The notes: generated by a model not told the origin, from the sequence alone. A DNA stretch of 32,086 nt from Amaricoccus sp. (GCF_017995835.1 NZ_JAGOID010000026.1:1-32086); one strand, 5' to 3'. Counted from the first letter of the stretch, positions 1 to 7,935 are shown. Translations and numbers: made by a program.

Positions 1-442
1 TGATCCTGCCGCGCTTGCGCGTGGGCATGAACTCCTGGATCAGCGGCACGTCCACGCAGTAGAGCCCGCCCCCGCCGAAGCCGATCACGAAACGAAAGAC
101 GGTCAGCCAGATCCAGCCGACCGCGGGCGAATCGGGCGTGAAGATCAACGCCGCCATGCCGGCGGTAAAGACGATGATCGTCGCCATGAAGACCTTGCGT
201 CGCCCGATCCGGTCAGCCATGCGACCGAACCATGCCGCCCCGATCATCGCCCCCACGCCCGAGGACAGAAGGATGATCGAGGATTGACCGAAGCTGAGCC
301 CCCAGGGCTTGGCCACGAACGTCAGGATGAATCCGATCAGGAAGTAGTCCAGAAACTCCAGCACGATGGCAAAGGTGCCGGCCATGACCAGAAGCTTCTG
401 ATTTCGTGTAAGATTGGCCTCGTTGTCAAGCAATTCAAACAT
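1..442 (-). CDS. MFS transporter, N-terminal part (runs off the window)
   Basis: Reading the minus strand from an ATG at 442 gives 147 codons without a stop to the window edge, so only the N-terminal third of a major facilitator protein is present. Three or four hydrophobic segments are visible (about residues 17-43, 55-72, 86-102, 109-130). The loop between helices 2 and 3 carries the MFS signature G73-R-M-A-D77-R-I-G80-R-R, which is diagnostic for the superfamily. Acidic residues E29 and D32 in helix 1 suggest a proton-coupled symporter, as in carboxylate and sugar-acid carriers; the substrate cannot be read from this. A strong ribosome site (GGGGGAG on the minus strand, about 447-453) supports the start. 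It is divergent from the cyclase and SDR genes, so it probably imports their substrate (inference). Confidence 0.85.
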   Translation of the reverse strand, partial: MFELLDNEANLTRNQKLLVMAGTFAIVLEFLDYFLIGFILTFVAKPWGLSFGQSSIILLSSGVGAMIGAAWFGRMADRIGRRKVFMATIIVFTAGMAALIFTPDSPAVGWIWLTVFRFVIGFGGGGLYCVDVPLIQEFMPTRKRGRI

Positions 443-462
443 GTTTCTCCCCCAGGCCCGGT

Positions 463-489
463 TTCTTGACCGAGATGTAGTTTCAAGAA
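463..489. promoter_or_regulatory. Inverted repeat, candidate operator (MFS/cyclase divergent region)
   Basis: TTCTTGA (463-469) and TCAAGAA (483-489) are perfect 7-bp inverted arms separated by 13 bp, about 20 bp upstream of the MFS start. This is typical spacing for a dimeric repressor site. No regulator gene for it is visible in the window. Confidence 0.35.
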
Positions 490-491
490 CT

Positions 492-515
492 AGCCCGCAG
501 GGTTACCTGCGGGCT
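492..515. promoter_or_regulatory. Perfect 10-bp-arm palindrome upstream of the cyclase gene
   Basis: AGCCCGCAGG (492-501), loop GTTA, CCTGCGGGCT (506-515). It lies 55-78 bp upstream of the cyclase ATG. Neither strand has a T-tract after it, so an intrinsic terminator is unlikely. It could be an operator or an mRNA leader hairpin. Confidence 0.4.
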
Positions 516-569
516 GCATTCTCTATTTGCTGGGACTATTCCGCCGCCGTCAATCAACCGGAGGAAACC

Positions 570-1523
570 ATGGCTCTGAACCGTCAGGCGATCTACGACG
601 CTGCAAAGAAGGTCTCGAACTGGGGCCGCTGGGGGTCGGATGACCAGATCGGCACGCTGAACAACATCGAACCCGCGGATATTGTCGCGGCGGCCGGGTT
701 GGTGCGAAAGGGCAAGACCTTCGGGCTTGGCCTGTCGCTGAAGGAGCCGATCCAGTCGGGCCTGTTCGGCGGGCGCTGGAACCCGATCCACACCATGCTG
801 GCCACCGGCACCGATGCGGCCGCGGGCAACCAGGACGGCGACGGCAAGGCCTATCTCCGTTATGCCGACGATGCGATCAACATGCCTTGTCAGGCCTCGA
901 CCCAATGGGACGGGCTGTGCCACATCTTCCTCGATGACAAGATGTACAACGGATACGACGCCAAGCTCGTCGACGTGAGGGGCGCGCAGAAGCTCGGGAT
1001 CGAGCACTACCGCGACAAGATGATCGGCCGCGGCGTGCTTCTGGACATCGCGCGCTGGAAGGGCGTCGACTCGCTCGACGACGGTTACGCGATCACGCCC
1101 GCGGATCTGAACGCCTGCGCCGCCGCGCAGGGCGTCGAGGTTCGCAAGGGCGATTTCGTCCTGGTTCGCACCGGCCATCAGGAACGCTGCCTCGCCGCGG
1201 GCAGTTGGGACGGCTACGCCGGCGGCGACGCCCCGGGCATGGCCTTCGAGACCTGCTTCTGGCTGCGCGACAAGGATGTCGCCGGCATCTGCACCGACAC
1301 CTGGGGCTGCGAGGTTCGCCCGAACCAGACCGACGAGGCCAACCAGCCCTGGCACTGGGTGGTGATCCCCGCCATGGGCATCGCCATGGGCGAGATCTTC
1401 TACCTGAAGGAGCTGGCCGAGGATTGCGCGGCGGACAAGGTCTACGAGTTCTTCTTCATTGCCCCCCCGCTGCATCTGCCCGGCGGCGCCGGATCGCCGA
1501 TCAATCCGCAGGCTATCAAGTGA
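570..1523 (+). CDS. Cyclase family protein (PF04199, kynurenine-formamidase-like fold)
   Basis: A 317-aa protein of the putative cyclase/metal-dependent hydrolase family. The open frame extends further upstream, but ATG 570 is preceded by GGAGGA at 560-565 and starts the conserved part. In kynurenine formamidase and isatin hydrolase the metal site is HxGTHxDxPxH. Here the aligned stretch is Q108-A-S-T-Q112-W-D114-G-L-C-H118, so two His ligands are Gln while Asp114 and His118 are kept. That STQWDGLxH form belongs to a longer subfamily of about 310-330 aa whose substrates are mostly unknown. The SDR gene follows after 9 bp and is presumably co-transcribed; a transporter is divergent. A ring- or amide-opening hydrolase in a small catabolic pathway is the likely role (inference). 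Confidence 0.85.
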   Translation: MALNRQAIYDAAKKVSNWGRWGSDDQIGTLNNIEPADIVAAAGLVRKGKTFGLGLSLKEPIQSGLFGGRWNPIHTMLATGTDAAAGNQDGDGKAYLRYADDAINMPCQASTQWDGLCHIFLDDKMYNGYDAKLVDVRGAQKLGIEHYRDKMIGRGVLLDIARWKGVDSLDDGYAITPADLNACAAAQGVEVRKGDFVLVRTGHQERCLAAGSWDGYAGGDAPGMAFETCFWLRDKDVAGICTDTWGCEVRPNQTDEANQPWHWVVIPAMGIAMGEIFYLKELAEDCAADKVYEFFFIAPPLHLPGGAGSPINPQAIK

Positions 1524-1532
1524 CGGCTGGTC

Positions 1533-2300
1533 ATGTCGGGTTTTGATATCCAGCAGAAGCTTTCGCTTGCCGGTCGCCGCGCCCTGGTGACCGGCGGCGG
1601 GCGCGGCCTCGGCCGCTCTATCGCCGAGGGGCTGGCAGCGATGGGGGCGGAGGTCACGCTCTGCGCCCGCACCGAAAGCGAGATCGCCGAGGGCGCCGCC
1701 GAAATCCGGGCGAGAGGCTTCAAGGCCACGCATCTCGTGGCGGATGTCACGGACGTGGCGGGCTTCGCCGCCATCATCGCTGATCTGCCGGCCTTCGACA
1801 TCTTCGTGAACAATGCCGGGACCAACCGTCCGAAGCCGCTCTCGGACGTGACCGAGCAGGACTACGATGCAGTCTTGGGGCTCAATTTGCGCGCGGCGGT
1901 CTTTGCCGCCAAGGCGGTCAGCGGGGCGATGATGAAGGCGGGGATCGCCGGGTCGATCATCAACATGTCCTCGCAGATGGGGCACGTAGGGGCCGCGAAC
2001 CGCACGATCTACTGCGCGTCGAAATGGGCGCTGGAGGGCTTCACCAAATCGCTTGCGGTCGAGCTCGGACCCAAAGGGATCCGTGTGAATACCGTCGGGC
2101 CGACATTCATCGAGACCCCGATGACCGCGCCCTTCCTGGAAGACCCCGCAGCGCGGCAAGCGATCGTGTCGAAGATCAAGCTCGGCCGTCTGGGAACGCC
2201 GGGCGACGTGGTGGGGGCGGTGGTCTTCCTGTCATCCGACGCAGCGGCTCTGGTTACCGGCAGCGCCGTGATCGTCGATGGCGGGTGGAGCGCCGACTAG
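1533..2300 (+). CDS. SDR family NAD(P)-dependent oxidoreductase
   Basis: A 255-aa classical short-chain dehydrogenase/reductase. The Rossmann cofactor motif TGGGRGLG is at residues 20-27, NNAG is present after beta-4, and the catalytic Ser (in NMSSQMG) with YCASK provides the Ser-Tyr-Lys triad. The C-terminus ends in the usual VDGGW-type segment. It probably oxidises a secondary alcohol or reduces a ketone; similarity is to the 3-oxoacyl-ACP-reductase/gluconate-dehydrogenase-like group, which does not fix the substrate. It starts 9 bp after the cyclase stop, so the two are probably one operon. Its stop codon TAG lies in a CTAG at 2297-2300, and the following DNA is an IS scar, so the original 3' context has been disturbed. 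Confidence 0.9.
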   Translation: MSGFDIQQKLSLAGRRALVTGGGRGLGRSIAEGLAAMGAEVTLCARTESEIAEGAAEIRARGFKATHLVADVTDVAGFAAIIADLPAFDIFVNNAGTNRPKPLSDVTEQDYDAVLGLNLRAAVFAAKAVSGAMMKAGIAGSIINMSSQMGHVGAANRTIYCASKWALEGFTKSLAVELGPKGIRVNTVGPTFIETPMTAPFLEDPAARQAIVSKIKLGRLGTPGDVVGAVVFLSSDAAALVTGSAVIVDGGWSAD

Positions 2301-2497
2301 TCTTGCTGCGTCATGAATTGCGAATGTGACGCGGCGCGTCCATCGCTCGTGCGCAGCAGGGACATCGTTGCAGGCGACTGGCCAAAGCCATGGCCAGCCG
2401 CCGCCGGATCGTGGGGGTCGAGGTCGGCACGTGCCGCTCGAGCCGGATCGGCGGCGCCGCGGGGTCGGTGACGCGCGGGAAGGCCAGCGCTTGGCGG
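2301..2497. other. Unassigned scar between the SDR gene and the IS630 remnant
   Basis: No convincing gene. One minus-strand frame of roughly 57 codons is open and ends in a short Cys-rich tail (CPCC near the end). It has no start signal and is fused to IS sequence at its 5' side, so it may be the tail of a lost gene or chance. No terminal repeat was recognised here. Confidence 0.3.
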
Positions 2498-2822
2498 CCG
2501 CTGCACGCTGGTGTGGCTGATGCCAGCGGCGCGGGCCATCACGCTTGATCACCGCAGCCGACAGCGGCTTGCGGCCAAGGCGGCTGGCGTCGCGCGGCAA
2601 GCCTTCGATGCCCTGCGCCAGATAGCGCTCCTGCCAGGGGCCGACCGTGCGCTTGCTCTTGCCCAGCGCGCGCACGATCGCCATCGTCCCGGCGCCGGCC
2701 GCCGACATCAGCACGATACGCGCTCGCTGCACCAGCTTCTGCGGCGTGGTGCGGTCCGCCACCCAACCGTCCAGCGTCGCCCGATCCGCAGGAGACAACC
2801 AGATGCAAGCCTGTTTCTGCAT
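2498..2822 (-). pseudogene. IS630-family transposase, 5' remnant with frameshifting deletions
   Basis: From an ATG at 2822 the minus strand encodes the N-terminal helix-turn-helix region of an IS630-type transposase. It starts MQKQACIWLSPADRATL and continues through the KRTV and RYLAQG region to LSAAVIKR. The reading then jumps frame at about 2540 to MARAAGISHTSVQR, another conserved IS630 segment, with the roughly 20 residues normally between them missing. After SVQR the similarity stops and the whole DDE catalytic domain is absent. It is therefore a dead fragment of about 100 codons where an intact transposase has about 340-360. Recognition is from memory of the family. Confidence 0.75.
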
Positions 2823-2868
2823 CCCCGGGGAATCGCATCTACCGCTCCCGTTGGGAATCCTTTGCTAG
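2498..2868 (-). mobile_element. IS630-family insertion sequence remnant (5' end preserved)
   Basis: The transposase remnant has a short leader of about 45 bp that ends at CTAG (2865-2868). IS630 elements insert at TA, often inside CTAG, so this is probably the original left end. The right end is missing; a second CTAG sits at the SDR stop (2297-2300). The matching terminal inverted repeat cannot be shown from this window. Confidence 0.55.
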
Positions 2869-3054
2869 AGACGGAACACCAGCTGCACCACGTCCCGGGA
2901 CACGATCCCACGCAGCGCCGCCGGAAAGGCTCCCGTTGGCGCCTGACGCAAGTACACTTCGTCGACCCGCCCGGCATCGAACGTCCGGCCGCCGCCCGCG
3001 CCGGCTGCTCCGACCAGTGGCGGGTCGCGCATCGATGATGGCCCGAAACGGCGG
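2869..3054. other. Unassigned stretch between IS remnant and arsR gene
   Basis: No start with a ribosome site and no recognisable product on either strand. A short open minus-strand frame (FDAGRVDEVYLR and onward) could be the decayed tail of another mobile-element gene, but I cannot identify it. Confidence 0.3.
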
Positions 3055-3384
3055 TCAGGAGCCGGAACCACCTTCGGGCGCCGCGCAGTAGATCCCGTAG
3101 AGGGCTTCCAGCAGACGCCCGACGCGCGGATCCCTGATGCGGTAGTGGAGAACCTGCGCCTCGCGACGGGTCGCGACGAGATCGTCGGCGCGCAGCTTGG
3201 CGAGGTGCTGCGACAGGGCGGACTGGCTCAGTCCAACCGCCTCGGCGAGTGCGCCCACGGACATCTCGCCCGCCATCGCCAGCCGGCAGAGCACGAGCAG
3301 CCGCTTCTCGTTGCCGAGCAGCCGCAGCGTGCTGCTGACTTCGGCAACCTTGCCTTGCATTTCCGCGATGTCGGCGTCGAGCAT
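3055..3384 (-). CDS. ArsR-family regulator, BigR/SqrR-like persulfide sensor
   Basis: A 109-aa winged-helix repressor. The recognition helix region reads VGLSQSALSQHLAKLR (about 50-65), followed by the wing with the ATRREAQVLHYRI strand pair. Two cysteines stand out: C33 in helix 2 (LLVLCRLA) and C100 near the C-terminus (ALYGIYC). This matches the position and near-identical spacing of the dithiol pair in BigR and SqrR, which form a tetrasulfide bridge on sensing persulfides and then release DNA. The ArsR and CadC metal-ligand motifs are absent. It is divergent from the YgaP-like and RND genes, with a palindrome in between, so it probably represses them and itself. Family assignment is firm; the sulfur-sensing role is inferred from the cysteines and neighbours. 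Confidence 0.88.
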   Translation of the reverse strand: MLDADIAEMQGKVAEVSSTLRLLGNEKRLLVLCRLAMAGEMSVGALAEAVGLSQSALSQHLAKLRADDLVATRREAQVLHYRIRDPRVGRLLEALYGIYCAAPEGGSGS

Positions 3385-3403
3385 GGTTCCTTTCCATCAG
3401 GTG

Positions 3404-3418
3404 TTGCTAATGTAGCAA
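3404..3418. promoter_or_regulatory. Palindrome TTGCTA-N3-TAGCAA, candidate ArsR operator
   Basis: A perfect 6-bp inverted repeat with a 3-bp spacer in an AT-rich patch, 20 bp upstream of the arsR start and 64 bp upstream of the YgaP-like gene. The place and size suit an ArsR-family dimer site controlling both directions. The exact BigR/SqrR consensus was not verified. Confidence 0.5.
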
Positions 3419-3481
3419 TTTCTCATATATATGTCAAGCGCCGGTGCGCCGGCGCATCCTTCAGACGCGGGAGAAAGACAT

Positions 3482-3682
3482 ATGACCCTCGATCGTTCCG
3501 TCCTCGCCTTCGCCGGCTTCATGGTGCTCGTCTCGGTCGCCCTGACCGCCTGGGTGTCGCCATGGTTCGCCTGGCTCACCGTCTTCGTCGGCCTGAACCT
3601 GCTGCAATCGGCCTTCACCGGATTCTGCCTCGCGGCGGTCGTCTTCCGCAAGCTCGGCCTGAGGCCGGGCAGCGCCTTCTGA
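3482..3682 (+). CDS. YgaP-type small membrane protein (DUF2892)
   Basis: A 66-aa protein with two transmembrane helices (about residues 8-26 and 31-55). The short loop contains WVSPWFAWLT, and the helix-2 LQSAFTGFC region is typical of DUF2892, the membrane part of the rhodanese YgaP. The rhodanese domain itself is absent. The start ATG 3482 has GGGAGAAAG upstream. Free-standing DUF2892 proteins usually sit beside sulfide, thiosulfate or rhodanese genes, which agrees with the upstream sensor-like regulator. The RND adaptor starts 4 bp after its stop. Its biochemical role is not known; sulfur transfer or membrane sulfur handling is an inference. Confidence 0.8.
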   Translation: MTLDRSVLAFAGFMVLVSVALTAWVSPWFAWLTVFVGLNLLQSAFTGFCLAAVVFRKLGLRPGSAF

Positions 3683-3686
3683 GGCC

Positions 3687-4643
3687 GTGCCGGTGCGCGT
3701 CCTGCTCCTTGCCGCGGGCCTGCTCGCCGCCGGTTCCGTATCGGCGGAAACCCTCGTGCTCGCGTCCGAAACGATCACCGAGTGGAAGCCGGTCTTCGGC
3801 ACGGTGGAGCCGCGGAGCGAGGCGCCGGCCCGCGCGCGCATCGGCGGCGTCATCGACGCGCTCCTCGTCACCGAGGGTGACGTGGTGGCTGCCGGCCAAC
3901 TCGTCGCCACCGTCCGCGATGAGAAGCTCGGTTTCCAGATCGCCGCCTTCGACGCGGAGATCGCCGCGCTCGAGGCACAGCTCGTCACCGCCGAGACCGA
4001 GCTCGGCCGCGGCCAGACCTTGGTCCAGCGCGGGGTGGTGACGGCGCAGCAGGTCGACCAGCTGCGCACAACGGTCGACGTCACTCGCGGCCAGCTCGCG
4101 GCCGCCGAGGCGGGGCGCGCCGTGGTCGCGCAGCAGTCGGCCGAGGGCGAGGTGCTCGCACCCGAGGCCGGCCGGGTGCTGAGCGTCCCGGTCACGCGCG
4201 GCGCCGTCATCCTCGCCGGCGAGCCGGTGGCGAGCATCGCCTCGGGCGGGCTCTACCTGAGGCTCGCGGTCCCGGAGCGGCACGCGGCGGCGCTCAGGCA
4301 GGGTGACCGCATCCGCATTGGCGCGGCCGGCGCCGCGACCGAGGGGCGGCTCGTCAAGGTCTATCCCGAGATCGTCGGCGGGCGGGTGACGGCCGATGTC
4401 GAGGTCGCGGACCTTCCCGCCGCCTTCGTCAAGGCCCGGATTCCGGTCGAGCTGCCGGTCGGCGAGCGGCAGGCGCTGCTGGCGCCCGCAGCCGCCGTCG
4501 TCACCCGTTCGGGAATCGATTTCGTAACCGTCGTCGAAGGCGGCAAGGAGGTCGAGCGCGCCGTCATTCCGGGCGAAGCTGTCGGCGACCGCATCGAGAT
4601 CCTGACCGGCCTTGCTGCCGGCGACACGCTGGTCGTGCCATGA
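3687..4643 (+). CDS. RND efflux periplasmic adaptor subunit (membrane fusion protein)
   Basis: A 318-aa adaptor that would connect an inner-membrane RND pump to an outer-membrane channel. It has an uncleaved-lipid-free signal peptide (MPVRVLLLAAGLLAAGSVSA) and no lipobox Cys. A lipoyl half-motif follows (GGVIDALLVTEGDVVAAGQ, about 53-71), then a coiled-coil hairpin (about 80-135), the second lipoyl half (GRVLSVPVTRGAVILAGE) and beta-barrel and membrane-proximal parts. The start is GTG 3687, with GTG 3693 as an in-frame alternative. It follows the DUF2892 gene by 4 bp and overlaps the RND gene by 4 bp (ATGA), so the three are one operon under the divergent ArsR regulator. No outer-membrane factor is adjacent; TolC at 28941-30359 could serve. 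Confidence 0.88.
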   Translation: MPVRVLLLAAGLLAAGSVSAETLVLASETITEWKPVFGTVEPRSEAPARARIGGVIDALLVTEGDVVAAGQLVATVRDEKLGFQIAAFDAEIAALEAQLVTAETELGRGQTLVQRGVVTAQQVDQLRTTVDVTRGQLAAAEAGRAVVAQQSAEGEVLAPEAGRVLSVPVTRGAVILAGEPVASIASGGLYLRLAVPERHAAALRQGDRIRIGAAGAATEGRLVKVYPEIVGGRVTADVEVADLPAAFVKARIPVELPVGERQALLAPAAAVVTRSGIDFVTVVEGGKEVERAVIPGEAVGDRIEILTGLAAGDTLVVP

Positions 4644-7600
4644 CGGACGAGACACGGCTCGGCATCGCCGGGCAGCTGACGCGGGCGACGATCGCCTCGC
4701 CGCTGACGCCGCTCTTCCTGATCGCCGCCCTCGTCTTCGGCGTCCTCGCGCTCGTCTCGCTGCCGCGCGAGGAGGAGCCGCAGATCTCGGTGCCGATGGT
4801 CGATGTCATCGTGCGCGCCGACGGTCTGCGCGCCGAGGACGCGGTGAAGCTGGTGACCGAGCCGCTCGAGACCATCGTCAAGGGCATCAGCGGCGTCGAG
4901 CACGTCTATTCGCAGACCGCCGACGACCGGGCGATGGTGACGGCGCGCTTCGAGGTCGGCACGCCCTCCGACGCGGCGATCCTCCGCGTGCACGAGAAGG
5001 TGCGCGCGAACTACGACCGCATGCCCATAGGCATCCCCGAGCCGCTGATCGTCGGTCGCGGCATCGACGACGTGGCGATCCTCGCCCTGACGCTCGCGCC
5101 ATCGCCGGCCGCCGCCGGCCGGATCACCGCGAACGATCTCACCCGGATTGCGCGGGAGCTGCGCGCCGAAGTTGCGAAGGTCGAGAACGTCGGCCTCACA
5201 TACCTCGTCGGCGAGACCGGCGAGATACTGAGGATCGCGCCCGACCCCGCGCGGCTGGCGCTCCATGGCGTCACCCTGCAACAGCTCGGGGCCAAGGTCG
5301 AGGGCGCCAACCGCGCCTTTCCCGCCGGGCAGGTGCGCGACGGCGGCGAAGCGATCGGCCTGCTCGCCGGCGAGACCCTCCGCACCCCGGACGAGATCGG
5401 CAACCTGCTGCTGACCGCGCGCGACGGCCGCCCGGTCTATGTCCGCGACGTCGCCGAGGTCGGCTTCACCACCGAGAGCGGCACGCATCTCGTCTCCTCG
5501 GTCGCGCCGGGAGTGATGCGGGCGCCGGCGGTGACCCTCGCGGTCGCCAAGCGCGCCGGCGCCAACGCGGTGACGGTGGCCGACGCCATCCTGCACCGGG
5601 TAAGCGCGCTCGAAGGAACGCTGATCCCGGCCGATATCACCGTCGAGATCACCCGCAACTACGGCGAAACCGCGAACGAGAAGGCGAACGAGCTTCTCTA
5701 CCACCTCGGCCTTGCCACCGTCTCGATCATCGGTCTCGTGGTCATCGCCATCGGCTGGCGCGAGGGCGTCGTCATCGCGGTGGTGATCCCGGTGACGATC
5801 CTGCTCACGCTCTTCGCCTCGTGGCTGATGGGCTACACGCTGAACCGCGTCTCGCTCTTCGCGTTGATCTTCTCGATCGGCATTCTGGTCGACGACGCCA
5901 TCGTGGTGATCGAGAACATCGCCCGCCACCGGAGCATGGGCGACGGCCGCCCGCGCCGGCAGGCCGCCATCGAGGCAGTGGCCGAGGTCGGCAACCCGAC
6001 CATCGTCGCGACGCTGACCGTGGTGGCGGCGCTGCTGCCGATGCTGTTCGTCTCCGGCATGATGGGCCCCTACATGAGCCCGATCCCGGTCAACGCCTCG
6101 GCGGCGATGATCTTCTCGTTCTTCGTCGCGGTGACGGTCACGCCCTGGCTGATGCTGCGCATCGCGGGCCGCACCCCCGCCGCGCATGGCAAGGGGCACG
6201 CAGCCGACGGCGGCGCGCTCGGGCGGGCCTATGTCGCGGTCGCCCGGCCGCTGCTCGCTGGCAAGGTGCGGGCCTGGGCGTTCCTCCTCGCGGTCGGCGT
6301 CCTGACGCTCGGCTCGCTGTCGCTCTTCTACACCCGCGACGTCACCGTGAAGCTCCTGCCCTTCGACAACAAGTCGGAGTTGCAGGTTGTGATCGACCTG
6401 CCCGAGGGCGCGTCGGTCGAGGCGACCGACGCCGTGGCGCAGGCGGTAGCGCGCACGGTGCTCGGGCTCCCCGAGGTCCGCTCGGCGCAGGTCCACGCCG
6501 GGACCGCGGCACCCTTCAACTTCAGCGGCCTCGTGCGCCACGCCTATCTGCGGACTGCGCCCGAGCAGGGCGAGGTCGCGATCAACCTCGTGCCCAAGCA
6601 CGCGCGCGACCGCGCGAGCCATGCCATCGCCCTCGACATCCGCGAGCGGATCGCCGCCCTCGACGTGCCGCCCGGCACCGTGCTCAAGGTGATGGAGCCG
6701 CCCCCCGGACCGCCGGTGCTGGCGACGCTGCTCGCCGAGATCTACGGCCCCGACCCCGAGACCCGGCGCGCGGTCGCCGGGAAGGTCGAGGCCGCCTTCC
6801 GCTCGGTTCCCTTCGTGGTCGACGTCGACAATTCGTACGGCCAGCCCGCCCGACGGCTGCGCGCGACGATCTCGACCGACGACGCGGACTTCTACCGGGT
6901 GCAGGAGTCCGACGTCTTCGACACGCTCGCCATCCTCGGCGGCGGCAAGACCGTCGGCTATTCGCACCGCGGCGGCGGGCGCCAGCCGATCCCGATCCGC
7001 ATCGAGCGCCCCGCCGGCCAGAAGACCCTCGACGAGCGGGCGCTGACCACGCCGATCCCGGCCAACGTGCTGCCCGGCGACCGCGGTGTGGTCGAGCTCG
7101 GCGACGTGGTGCGGGTCGCGGACGAACGCGCCTCCTGGCCGGTCTTCCGCCACAACGGCCGGGCGGCCGAGATGGTGACGGCCGAGCTCGCCGGCGACTT
7201 CGAGGCGCCGCTTTATGGCATGATCGCCGTGCAGGACGCGCTCGATGCCCAGGACTGGACCGGGTTGCCGAAGCCCGCGATCAGGCTGCACGGCCAGCCC
7301 GAGGACGAGAGCACGCCCACGCTGCTCTGGGACGGCGAGTGGGAGGTGACATGGGTCACCTTCCGCGACATGGGGGCGGCCTTCATGGTGGCGCTCCTCG
7401 GCATCTATATCCTCGTCGTCGCCCAGTTCGGCTCGTTCAAGGTACCATTGGTGATCCTGACGCCGATCCCCTTGACCTTCATCGGCATTCTCGGCGGCCA
7501 CTGGCTGTTCGGCGCACCCTTCACCGCCACCTCGATGATCGGCTTCATCGCGCTCGCCGGCATCATCGTGCGCAACTCGATCCTGCTCGTCGACTTCATC

Positions 7601-7831
7601 CGCCACGGCGCGAGCCCCGACCAGCCGCTGACCGAGACCCTGCTCCGGGCCGGCGCGATCCGCTTCAAGCCGATCCTGCTCACCGCGCTCGCGGCGATGA
7701 TCGGCGCCGCGGTGATCCTGACCGACCCGATCTTCCAGGGCCTCGCGATTTCGCTGCTGTTCGGCCTCGTGTCATCGACCCTGCTGACGGTGCTGGTGAT
7801 CCCGGCGATCTACCGGGTGCTCCGCACTTGA
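4640..7831 (+). CDS. Efflux RND transporter permease subunit (AcrB/MmpL superfamily)
   Basis: A 1063-aa proton-driven pump, the usual RND length. TM1 is near residues 20-40 and large periplasmic loops follow TM1 and TM7. TM4 carries the acidic pair D418-D419 (ILVDDAIVVIEN), equivalent to AcrB D407/D408. TM10 has R978-N979 in IIVRNSILLVDF where AcrB has a Lys, a substitution common in the less-studied RND subfamilies. The ATG overlaps the adaptor stop (ATGA), indicating translational coupling. The substrate is unknown. The operon partner DUF2892 and the two-Cys ArsR regulator suggest export of a sulfur compound or of something toxic under sulfide stress (inference); drugs, solvents or metals remain possible. 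Confidence 0.93.
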   Translation: MTDETRLGIAGQLTRATIASPLTPLFLIAALVFGVLALVSLPREEEPQISVPMVDVIVRADGLRAEDAVKLVTEPLETIVKGISGVEHVYSQTADDRAMVTARFEVGTPSDAAILRVHEKVRANYDRMPIGIPEPLIVGRGIDDVAILALTLAPSPAAAGRITANDLTRIARELRAEVAKVENVGLTYLVGETGEILRIAPDPARLALHGVTLQQLGAKVEGANRAFPAGQVRDGGEAIGLLAGETLRTPDEIGNLLLTARDGRPVYVRDVAEVGFTTESGTHLVSSVAPGVMRAPAVTLAVAKRAGANAVTVADAILHRVSALEGTLIPADITVEITRNYGETANEKANELLYHLGLATVSIIGLVVIAIGWREGVVIAVVIPVTILLTLFASWLMGYTLNRVSLFALIFSIGILVDDAIVVIENIARHRSMGDGRPRRQAAIEAVAEVGNPTIVATLTVVAALLPMLFVSGMMGPYMSPIPVNASAAMIFSFFVAVTVTPWLMLRIAGRTPAAHGKGHAADGGALGRAYVAVARPLLAGKVRAWAFLLAVGVLTLGSLSLFYTRDVTVKLLPFDNKSELQVVIDLPEGASVEATDAVAQAVARTVLGLPEVRSAQVHAGTAAPFNFSGLVRHAYLRTAPEQGEVAINLVPKHARDRASHAIALDIRERIAALDVPPGTVLKVMEPPPGPPVLATLLAEIYGPDPETRRAVAGKVEAAFRSVPFVVDVDNSYGQPARRLRATISTDDADFYRVQESDVFDTLAILGGGKTVGYSHRGGGRQPIPIRIERPAGQKTLDERALTTPIPANVLPGDRGVVELGDVVRVADERASWPVFRHNGRAAEMVTAELAGDFEAPLYGMIAVQDALDAQDWTGLPKPAIRLHGQPEDESTPTLLWDGEWEVTWVTFRDMGAAFMVALLGIYILVVAQFGSFKVPLVILTPIPLTFIGILGGHWLFGAPFTATSMIGFIALAGIIVRNSILLVDFIRHGASPDQPLTETLLRAGAIRFKPILLTALAAMIGAAVILTDPIFQGLAISLLFGLVSSTLLTVLVIPAIYRVLRT

Positions 7832-7890
7832 GCCTGGTTGCTTGCCGTGACAGGCGCGAGGAAACCATGCCGCTCGCCATCAAGAACCCG

Positions 7891-7912
7891 GCGCGGACGG
7901 AGACTTCCGCGC
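7891..7912 (-). terminator. Hairpin downstream of tRNA-Ser
   Basis: GCGCGGA (7891-7897) pairs with TCCGCGC (7906-7912). On the minus strand it lies about 24 nt beyond the tRNA 3' end and is followed by a weak T-containing stretch. It may end the tRNA transcript. The weak U-tract keeps confidence low. Confidence 0.3.
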
Positions 7913-7935
7913 TTTCGCCGCGGCGGGTCGATGAA

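Noticed and set aside
2341-2490. Short minus-strand frame ending with a CPCC motif
   Set aside because: No start or ribosome site, fused to IS sequence, and not identifiable; recorded only as part of the scar.
4361-7606. Very long open frame (over 1000 codons) on the minus strand
   Set aside because: It lies antisense to the RND pump and adaptor, is rich in Arg, Asp, Gly and Ala with no domain, and is explained by GC-rich codon bias of the real genes.
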